From: Malurus cyaneus samueli
Taxonomy: Eukaryota > Chordata > Aves > Passeriformes > Maluridae
Direction of reading: 5' to 3'
DNA: 64,000 nt
NCBI GenBank assembly: GCA_009741485.1
Contig: CM019229.1
Coordinates: 234,943 to 298,942, forward strand
Shown: in pieces, positions 54,791 to 64,000 of the stretch
Layout of the letters: each line of letters opens with the position of its first letter
Numbering within the stretch: position 1 is the stretch's first letter
Translations under genes and position numbers: made by a program
Notes under the pieces: model-generated
The model's database searches: none
The model's input: the letters and a program-made list of their open reading frames with translations, nothing else
What the model was told of the DNA's origin: nothing

Positions 54791-55311
54791 GACAGCCCCG
54801 GCGCTGACCAGGCCACAGCAAGGGGCCCCACAACTGTGGAGGCTGTCCTGAGCCTGTCCTGTCCCCATCCCTACAACACACCAGGGGCGAGGGGGCAGCA
54901 CCCTGTGCACCGTGGAGAACAGGATGGAACTGCAAGGACAAGAGGCATGAGAGTTCTGAGCCCCCAGCAAGGGCGCAGGAAAGATGTCACCCCAAAGCCA
55001 CAAAAGCGGGATATGCAATCCCCTGCCTTTGCATGACCATATTTCACCATCGATGAAATGGTGCAGCTGCTACTAAGGACCCCCAGCCCATGCCCAGGCA
55101 ACTCCTCACTGCACACCATCAGGAACTCATCGCCTTCCCCACCCTGGCTGGCACTGGCAAGGGTGCAGCAACTGCAATTCTAATGCTGAAGCTCATACAA
55201 GGCACAGCAGCCTGGAGTGCATGCCCGGGGTGGGGGGAAGAGCCCAACATGTGCATGGGAGCTGGGTTTGCTCCCTGGAGATGGTGTGGGGCTCAGCCAC
55301 ATGGCCGGGGG

Positions 55312-55362
55312 CCAATTAGTGCTTAATGGAAAAATAATCAGATATTTAAGCACAGAAATTGG
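55312..55362. repeat. Imperfect 51-bp inverted repeat
   Basis: The left arm CCAATT-A-GTGCTTAA mirrors the right arm TTAAGCAC-AGA-AATTGG around a 19-bp AT-rich loop. Fourteen bases pair on each side. Confidence 0.8.
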
Positions 55363-58300
55363 ACTTGGCTCCTGGCTTCACCTCTGCGGGGTTACTCAAA
55401 GCCGCTCTGTTTAAAAATCAGGGGCAGGGGGAGGTTGTGGCACTGTGCAGCCCCAGGCTGGGGACATGTCATAGTCCCATGGGGCACTGGGGGGTGACAC
55501 CTGTAGGGGCCCCTGCCTGTGCCAGGCTCATGGAAACACTTCCCTACAAAACAGGTGCTGCCAAAAGCTGGTCACTGGTGGAGGAAGGGTCACCCCACAG
55601 CATCAGACCTTGACAAGACCCTCAGAGCCACCTTGTGAGGGATGATGGGGGTAGAGCCTCCAGCCAGTGTCCAGCAACTGGGTAAATAAAGCCCAGGCTG
55701 GATCCCAGCGAGGGCTGTTATCTCTGTTTGAGGAATGAGCTGTGCTTGCCCAGCTGTCACTGGCTGCAATTCAGAGCTCCCCATGTGTCACCAGCCAGTG
55801 ACTGGTGATCTGGCATCACTGCATGGGCACCCTGTGGGCTGAGGGGATGCACAGAGGCTTTGCCACTCTCTGAGCTCCCCTCAAAGCCCAGCAGTAAGTC
55901 CTGCTAGTCCTCAGGGAGTCCTCAGAGCCATGCTAGGTGATGGGGACTGAGCACTGCATGTGCCAGCACCCAGTCACATTGTGGGCATCTCCAGCCCTGA
56001 ACACTGCCACCCTGGGGGGCTGTCACTCTACACCCGCCAATGCTGCCCCAACCTTGCACACTCACACTCCTGGGGGGCAGTGCCATCTGTCCAGTGCTGG
56101 TGGAGGAGGCAGCTGGTGGGTTCCCCAACACTCTGGCCATGGGTCCCTGCTCCTGAACACTCACCCCAAGGCGGATAGTGGGGCTGACACAGCATGTGGG
56201 TCCCAATTCCACCCAGCTGTGGCCATGTCACCACCATGCCACCCACCTGTATCAGTGCCAGCACACTTGCTGCAGCTCCTGGTCTTGCCTCGCATCTGTG
56301 GGACTGCTGTTGAATCTGGTGGGAGTTTGGGGTCCATGCCCCAACCCCAGCTATGCCCCCTGCTTGGTACCAGTGTGGCCAAGCATGGCCTGGCCACAGG
56401 TGGGGTGAGCAGAGAGACCGAAGCTGGGGTCCAGCTGGGGTCCTGCAGCCCCTGACTCTGCACAGCCCTGCAGGCAGGACAGTACAGACCAGAGGAGTGA
56501 GCAATGAATGATACAGAATGTGTAGCACAGCCAGGATGCTGCTGTCCAGGTGTGCCAGGGGAGCTGGGAGGAGGGGGACGCTCTGACTGCTGTCACTGCC
56601 CTGCCATGGTGCTCAGCTCCTGAGCAGGTGGGCACAGAGTCCAGAACAGCACAGCAGGGGAAACCCTTTCAAATGAGCTGAGGCCTGGGCTGAGCTGCAG
56701 CACTGGAGGAGCCGAGTGCTCCCCACAGGCAGGACCCCAGGCAGGAGCTGAGTGCAAGGGCAGCAGGTGCATGGGGCACTCAGCAGCTAACACACACACA
56801 CAGACTGCAGCTGGGCATGAGCTGGGACACGTGTCAGCAGCAACAGACCCAAACATGGGCATGTGAACTGCAGGGCCTCTGGATGTGTTATCCATGGGGA
56901 AAAGCTGAGCACAAACCTCCATCCCCAGGGACTTCCCTTTGGGGAGAGCCATGCTGGGCACCCAGGGTGGTACTCAGCAGAATGCTTGTGACAAGGAGTG
57001 CCTGGGCAGGGCATGGAGCCACTGGCAGTCCCAGCCTGGGTGGAGCAGCTCTTCCACACTCATGCCAAAACATACAGGTAAAAAATAAACAAAAATAAAC
57101 CCGAGGAGAATATCTGTGTGGCTGAGGAGGCAGGGACTGCCCCCGCTGCGTCACTACTGCAGATAGAGAGATAAAAGTGAACGTAAGCGGATAATTAACT
57201 AGCGCTGAGCACTGGTGTGAGTGTTGAAGGTCCCAGCGGCACCAACACCCAACCTCCCTGTCAAGTGCCAGCCCCAGTGGCAGCAGTGTGAGCTGGCAGA
57301 GCCCACTGGGCATAGGCTGAGCCCTCTGGGCACTGGCTGCACAGCCACGGGGGTACAGAGCAGCCTGCCTGGGACCACTGGGTCTGGCCCCTCTATGGCA
57401 GCAGGAACACACCCCTGGTGAGACTGAGATTGGGGGTTATCAGGGTGCCTGGAGAACAGGGATGCAGGTCTCACTCTCACGTTGGGCCCCTGCATGGTAG
57501 CTGAGGCACAGGGAAGACCACAGCAAGAGCATGACAGAGTCCCAGCAGTGGCAGCAGCCCCCGCAAGGCCTGCAGTGGTGTGGTGTCTGCCAGCTCCACT
57601 ACAAGGTCACTCCTTGTCCTCCTCTTCCTCACCCTCCTCCTCTAGTCAGGTGATGTGGGAACTGCTGTGGGCCCTGCCTGCAGCCTGTCTGCCCTCCCAG
57701 CACTTCCTCTGCCAGCTAGCACTGGCTGTGGCTCCCTCCCAGCTCTGCAAATTGCTCCTGGCTCTGAAGGAGCACTCTGGAGCAGGCCCGGGGCAGGTTG
57801 ATAGGCAGGCATGGGCCAGGCAAGCTGGCATGATGCCCCCACTAGACTGCAGGCACCAAGGTCTTGCTTCCCCCGGCCCACAGCCTCCCCTGGCAGGGAC
57901 AGTGCTGCTGTCCAGCTGAGGCACACCAGCACCTCATGTTCACTGCCCCGTGCTCAGGGATGTGGCCCCTGAAGTCAGTAAGGGGCAGTCACAGCATGAC
58001 TGCCAGCAGCTGCAGGAACAACGCCAGGCTGGATGCTGCGGTGCCGCACACAGTGGCCGTGGGTGACACACTCCGACCACAGGTGACACACACAGTGACT
58101 GCAGGATGGACACCCTGCTGGTGGCCGAGACCCCGTGGATTTCCTGACCCATCTGCATTCCCCTGCCCTGCTGCCTCTTGTGTTAGGAAGCAGGTGGAGG
58201 GGACCGGGCTGTCCCCCTGCAGCAATCCCCAGCCCTGGGCACAGCTCAGGCAATCCCTGTGTGAGCCCTGCCACTGCCAGCAGCTGTGCACGTCACCACT

Positions 58301-61300
58301 GTGCTCCTGCCCCTGAAAATGCAGCAGCCAAGCCCCCTCCCACACACAGGCAGTGAAGCAGGGCTCTCGGCAACGCTGACCCTGCAAACCGGAGTGGCGG
58401 GATGCTGGTCACATCATGTCACTGCCAGGGAAAGAGCATGTGGCACAGCCACAGCCCCAATCTGTCCCCATGTCCTACAGCAGCGCCAAGAGGGGAGCAG
58501 CTGGAACTGTTTCTTTGGGCTTCAGCAGGTTTGGCCAGGCAGATGCCACATGCCACCAGCTCCCATCCCTGAGGCCACCACAGTTCTGGCTCCCAGCTTC
58601 AGCTGGTGGGTGCTGAGCTCTGGCCCCACCAGCAGAGATGATCTCCAGCACGGTTTCTGTCATGGCCAGCGAACAGTGCCAGCAGCCTTGTGCCACAGAC
58701 TGGGGACAGGGAACATTTGTAGGGAACCCGTGGGAGCATTCCCGTGCCTGCACAGCAAACACCTCACTGCACCCTGCTCCCACCGAGGGGACAGTCCCAC
58801 CAGACATGTCCCCACCCAGGAACGATGGAAAAATGCCTCATTAGCACCCCCCTCCCACCTTCACCCCCATCCCCACCCTCACCCTGCTGCTGCTTTGGAG
58901 CCACCAGCCCAGAGCCCTGGACTACAGGCTGCACAGATGGTGTGGTGTGCACCCACACTGCAGCCCTGAGGCCATCACGATGGGCTTCCAGAGCCTTGGC
59001 CTGCTCCAGATTCAATGACAAGGGGAAAAGGGAGGACCAGGAGGAGCTGAGCCAGGCTCTTGCAGAGGTGTGGAGATACCAAACCCTCGACATCCTGAAA
59101 CATGTCACCTCCCAGCCACCAGAGCTCCCCAGAGCTTTTCCCTGCTCTAGAGGAGACCCCTTCTACAAACACCCCTAAATACCAAGTTACTTCTGGGACA
59201 GCACTAGACAATCTCCACCAGCCTGAGGAAGTGGAATTTTGTGTCATCACCACTCAAACCCCTTAACTGGGCTAGAAAAATCCCTGTTCCTTGCCCTGGC
59301 AGCCCGTGCAAATGAAACAGCTGGAGAGCAGGGCTGTGGGGACAGGAGATAGCACCGGAATGGGTGGAAACAGCTCCAGAAATCCACAGATCCAGAGCTC
59401 AAGAGACCAGGCAGAGCCAGGAGGTAGAAGAGGACACGGCTCTCCCTGCCTTTGGCCAGTGAGGAGGGCACTGAGCCAAGCAAAACCCACCTCCTACCCC
59501 TGCCCCAACACCCCTGGATGCTGACAGCTCCAGCTCCAGCCCTGCAGAGGCCATGCCACATCCAGGACATGCACCACCGCATCTGTGCTGTGCCTCGCTG
59601 TGCCAGGACATCTCCAGCCACAAGTGGCTTCAGATATTCAGAGAGAGAAGAAATAACAACAAAAAATGCAAAAGGCAGACCAGGTGCCACATGCCATTTC
59701 CCCAGGCCACCCCGCCCAACCTGCAGCTGGCTTCGCTTCACTGCACGCACACCCACGCGTACTGAGGACCCCAGGCTGCCACCAATGTCACCTCATCCCA
59801 ATGCATCTGGCTGCTCATTGCAGCCTGAACCACCCACTTTAGGTCTTGTTTATCAGGTTTTGCCCAAGTAAATACCAGCGAGCTTCGTACATACCCTGAG
59901 CCTGATGGGGCTGGGGTTGGGCTCTTTAATACCCTTTTTATTGGGCAGGTTTTGCACCACATCGCAAGTAAAGCAGCTGGTGGCCAGGGCTGTGGTGCAG
60001 AGCAAGCACTAGGGATAGCACCCTTCTCCTACCCCTGGAGTGCTCTGGAGCACCCCAATGAGTAGCACAGCACTGGGCTGGAATCTTGCTGTGCTGGCAT
60101 TGCACGGGATGGGGAGCCCTGGCACCACAGACTCACCAAAGTGCTGAGCAGTCTGGAAGGAAGGGATGGGGTCCAGCTCTCTCCTCCTGGCATTCCTGGG
60201 CACTGACCCATCCACAGGGCAGCGCCCCGTGAGTACACACCTGCCCAGAGAGCCACAGCAGAGCCACGGCCCCAGGTGAGCTCTCCCTGTGGAGCCCCAG
60301 CTGATGGCAGGGAGGTGGGAGAGGGCAGCCCACCCCACAGCTCAGCATTCAAGGAGCTGCCAGGCCAGGAGCCAGCACTGCATGGTCACCTGAAAGCAGC
60401 CACAGGCTCCCACACACTTCCACTGCTGGGCTGGAAAAACCTGCCCGGAGCAGCACACCACTGCACCCACCAGGGCCCAGATGCTCTTTAGCAAAGCCAA
60501 AGCCATCCCACCCCCTGCTGCAGCCCACACTACCACCAGAGACATCCTGCAGCCTTTGGGAAAGATGCATCAGCATGATTTTGCTGATGAAACCTTTGGG
60601 CAGCTCAGAGGTGGCATTTTTCAAAGTGGGGAGTCAGTCTGTCTGTCCAGCTCCCTTTGCCTGGCACCAGCCCTGGTGCTCCCCCCAGCCCATCACCCTG
60701 AAACAGGTGTCTGGGGATAGAGCTCCTCATCCACAGCTGCTGGAGCAAAAGGGCCAGCCCTTATGGCTGGAACAGCCATTGGAACAGCTGCCTTTGCAAC
60801 AAGGGCTTGCAAGGGGACTCTGGATGGGCACCTGGTGCCAGTGCACATGTAAGGCCAGAGGCAGTGGAAACGCAGGGCCACAGCACCCACCCCACTGGGG
60901 CTGCACCCAAGGCTACACCCCTGCTGACTCAGCCACCACCAGTGATAAAGACCTGCAGGACCATCGTGTCCCATGGGGCAGAGCCCAGAAACTGAGAGGC
61001 CCCATCAACACAGAAACTGGGGGCCCGTCGGATGCACAGCTGCATCCTAGGGGTGGTGGTGCATGCAGCATTCCAGGGCTCTTGGAAAAGGGCTGCAGAG
61101 GTTGCCAAAAGAGCTGGACCCAGAGATTTTGGGGTATATGTCCCACAGGAAAAGCCAGCTCAGGGAAACTCTCTCCTTCCTAGCCAGGAAGCCAGGAACG
61201 ATGGCTGCAGCACGGGTGATGTTACATCACCTCACCGGGCCACCCCCTCTCCTGATTTAGGGCCCACTCTCTGACAGGTGCAAATGAAGAATTCCCCAAG

Positions 61301-63892
61301 GCAGAGCAGCTCCTCACACACAAGAGAGCTGAGGGGTCCCCAGGACACGCCCCTGCTGACCCTCAGCCAAGCACAAGCAGCAGCCATGCATGCCATGGGT
61401 GCACTGGAGACTTGTACCTTCCACACCTCCTGCCTCCTCCTCCATCACGGTGTCCTTTCTGTAGGAATGGAACAGGGGCCAGGAGCCCAGGGAAGCCCTG
61501 TGTCACGATGAGGCAGGGTCCCTGCCAACACTCAGCTGACATGTCCCCTCTCATGTCACCACCTAGATGATGGGTTCCCACTCAAAGTGCAAATACTCCT
61601 CACAGGCTTTGCCATCCTCCATCCGTGCAGGAGGGAGCCCATCATGGGCCACAGTGTGCATTGGGTAGCACAGGCAGCTGCAGCCCGCAGTGCTCCAGGA
61701 TGGGATAAGGCAGGGATAGGACCTGCTCCAGCTGCATTTCCTTCCTCCAATTCAAAGCTCACTCCAGGCACTTAGCGGCCAGTGTCTTCCTGTTGCAATT
61801 CTCGTTAGCTCAAGAAGTGGCTAATTACAGGCCTGCAGTTGCCATTTGGAGCAGCATCAGTGCTCAATGATGCTCAGGCAAAGGAGGGACATACCTCAGC
61901 CCTGGCAGCAGGGTTGGGGCCAAGCCCTGGGGTTTTGGGGGCAGCCAGCCCAAGGCAGTCACTACCCCCTGGGGGACCAGACCCAGAGATTCCTGTGGGC
62001 ACCAAGCACCAGAGCACTGTGTTTATGTATTTAATGCAGGGAAGGGACTGATGGCAGCTCCTGTACGCTCTGCCCAGGAACCCAGAACCTTGCACTTGGG
62101 GAGAGGCCATCCCATCACGCCTTTTCTCCCAGGGCACCAAACCACCCATCCTGTCCACAACATCCCCATCACCCCATCAATGCTCTTGTCCCCAGCAGCT
62201 CCCATTAACCTTCTCATCCCCAGAGTCCCCACCATGCTAGCAGCCCTCCTGTCTCCTGCATTGCCACATCTCTCCCGAGATGCGCAGCACACTGTCCATC
62301 TTGTGACGCCTCCTGATCCCCCTGCCCCTGTCACCCCTCATACCCCCATGGCCCAGAAGACATGTTTCAGGCAAACACTGACACATCTTCCCCTGTGCTG
62401 CAGGAAGACCCAGGCACCCTGGGGACTGAGGGGTCCCTGGCATGGGGGACCAGCCTCCAGAGCTGCCAGGAAATCACAGATCCAAAGGACCTGACCCATT
62501 CACAGTGCAAGTAGCATGCCCCTGGCTCTGGAACCACAGTCTTCCCACCCTGAGCTCCAGCCCTCCCTGTACTGGCACCCTCAAGGTATTGCTGGGATGC
62601 ACATAGGTTTGTGAGTCCACAGAGAGCTACAGCAAAAAAAAAGAGGGACTTTCAACCCATCTCTTCCATAAACTCTTCCTTGATGCTGATTCTGCAATCA
62701 GAATTATTAGATATCTTTCCACCCATTCCTCCCTCTCAGGCCTGCAGACAGAGCCCTGCCTAGGTCCCTGCTATGGGTACTGACCAAAAAAGTCCTGTGG
62801 GATACCTGCGCCCTACATCCCAGCTCCCCCACATCTCACCCCCACAAGAGCTCCCTTCCCCCAGTGGGAGCCAGCTGAGTGAATGTAACACCAGATAACA
62901 TGGTGGGGACATTATCTTCAAGAATAAAACCACATGGAAAATTAAACTCGGGGCCAGCACCTCAGCTGCTGCATGGAGAAACACTTGGACTGCACCAGTG
63001 TGGCAGAGAACACCCTGCCATGCAGCCATGGGGGGCTCAAAGGGATTGGATGGCTGAGTGGGACCACTGGCCACCACTGCTACCAGTGCCAGGGTGGACC
63101 ACGTGCCAGACAACCTTCCCTGTGCCCCAAGAGAAACCTGGGGCTGCTTCCTGCAGACCAACTCACGGGATGTTGGGCAGAGCCTGAGGAGCTCAGCAGG
63201 GCACCCAGGCCCTTGAAAGCACCACAGGCACAGCATCGACCCTGCTGTCTTGCTCCCAAGGGGATGGGATGCCTCAGCTTCAGGGGTCAGCATGGGGGTC
63301 TCTGGGGCCACTGCACCCCAACCCTGTCCCCAGTGCAGCGATGGACAAGCAGGCAAAGGAAAGGCCAAGAGATGGACAATCCCACCACAGGCTGAGCCTG
63401 GGGACTTCCCAGGGGATGGCTCCTGCCTCGCCATGCCCAGCTGGGAACTTTGAACAGTCTCTGCACCACCGCAGAGCAGGGGCAGCCATAATCTACACCA
63501 GCATCCGTGCTCCAGCCCACATCCCTGTGGAGTGGCGTGAGGAGGAGCAGCAGCATGGAGCCAGCAGGTCAGACGTGGCCAAATGGGTCACTTGGACTGG
63601 AAAGAACCACTCAGGCTTTGCTGAGCATCTCCAGATGTTTGGGATGTGAAGTGATGGCTGTAGCAGCAGGGCTGCAGGGCTCAGGATTATTAAAAAATGG
63701 GGTTCTAGCCTGTCATCCCACTTGGAAAACATTTTCTTTTTTGTTCACAATAACAATACTAATAGATGAAATTTGGCAACCTAATTACAAGAGAAGGGGG
63801 AAGAAATTCAGCTCTCACTCATGTTCTAGGAAATGAAGCCAGAAAACAAGGTGAGGCAGGGGCTCTACCCAAAGCCGAGTGTGATGGATAGA

Positions 63893-63910
63893 CACGTGGG
63901 GGGATAAAAG
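63893..63910 (+). promoter_or_regulatory. Possible core promoter at the right edge
   Basis: A CACGTG E-box (63893-63898) is followed by GATAAAAG (63903-63910), a TATA-like motif in promoter spacing. No downstream gene is visible before the window ends. Confidence 0.2.
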
Positions 63911-64000
63911 CCCAGCTGAGGAGCAGCAAGCAAACATAAACCACCCTGTAGTACCTCCACAGTACTGCTACCCTTCCTCCAGCTCAGATCAGGCTCATGG

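Larger units (their letters stand above)
54800..64000. other. Region upstream of NPDC1, no gene recognised
   Basis: About 9 kb without any recognisable exon on either strand. ENTPD2, the next gene in mammals, was looked for by its apyrase motifs and is not visible. AT-rich islands at 55310-55365, 57145-57215, 62885-62945 and 63720-63800 stand out from the GC-rich background. The region is intergenic or contains a distal NPDC1 exon that I cannot identify. Confidence 0.6.

Noticed and set aside
54025..55036. Long plus- and minus-strand ORFs (260-289 codons) rich in AQLDGGAQLDG or SSCAPPSSCAP
   Set aside because: Produced by the E-box minisatellite, with unrelated flanks. No conserved domain is visible.
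54800..64000. ENTPD2, the expected mammalian neighbour
   Set aside because: None of its apyrase-conserved motifs or its C-terminal membrane segment could be found on either strand, so it is not called.

Overview
This window is GC-rich vertebrate nuclear DNA, almost certainly from a bird and orthologous to part of chicken chromosome 17. Three things point to this. The genes are spliced, with short introns and canonical GT/AG borders. The only recognisable interspersed repeats are CR1 LINE fragments with the avian type of 3' end. The gene order ABCA2 - FUT7 - POU5F3 - NPDC1 is the conserved sauropsid/non-eutherian neighbourhood of the class V POU gene POU5F3 (PouV/POU2). There is no operon, CRISPR array, prophage or insertion sequence.

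Layout. Positions 1-25527 (minus strand) hold the 5' three quarters of ABCA2. I placed 33 coding exons with consistent splice phases; they encode about 1835 of roughly 2435 residues. The rest of transmembrane domain 2 and nucleotide-binding domain 2 lie off the left edge. The ABCA2 CpG island spans about 24870-26050. FUT7 is a single coding exon on the plus strand (30566-31609), head to head with ABCA2. POU5F3 is on the minus strand (34832 to about 39174, five exons) with its own CpG island. NPDC1 is on the minus strand: eight coding exons are clear (44624-53103), and the signal-peptide exon is unresolved. From about 54800 to 64000 I found no coding exon. That stretch is intergenic DNA or an NPDC1 upstream intron, with several AT-rich islands that look like candidate regulatory elements.

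The genes do not form one pathway. ABCA2 is a late-endosomal/lysosomal lipid transporter. FUT7 is a Golgi alpha-1,3-fucosyltransferase that makes sialyl-Lewis x type selectin ligands. POU5F3 is a pluripotency/germline transcription factor. NPDC1 is a single-pass neural membrane protein. They are linked by conserved synteny.

I did not find a previously undescribed system. The most interesting observations are: two CR1 elements whose 3' ends each stop exactly 13 bp from a coding-exon splice acceptor, one in ABCA2 and one in NPDC1; a reading-frame conflict at the start of POU5F3; a minisatellite of about 17 E-box-bearing units just upstream of NPDC1 exon 2; a GC-AG intron in ABCA2; and a long imperfect inverted repeat at 55312-55362. 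Exon boundaries were deduced by eye from splice consensus, frame and similarity to remembered vertebrate family members. No alignment was run.
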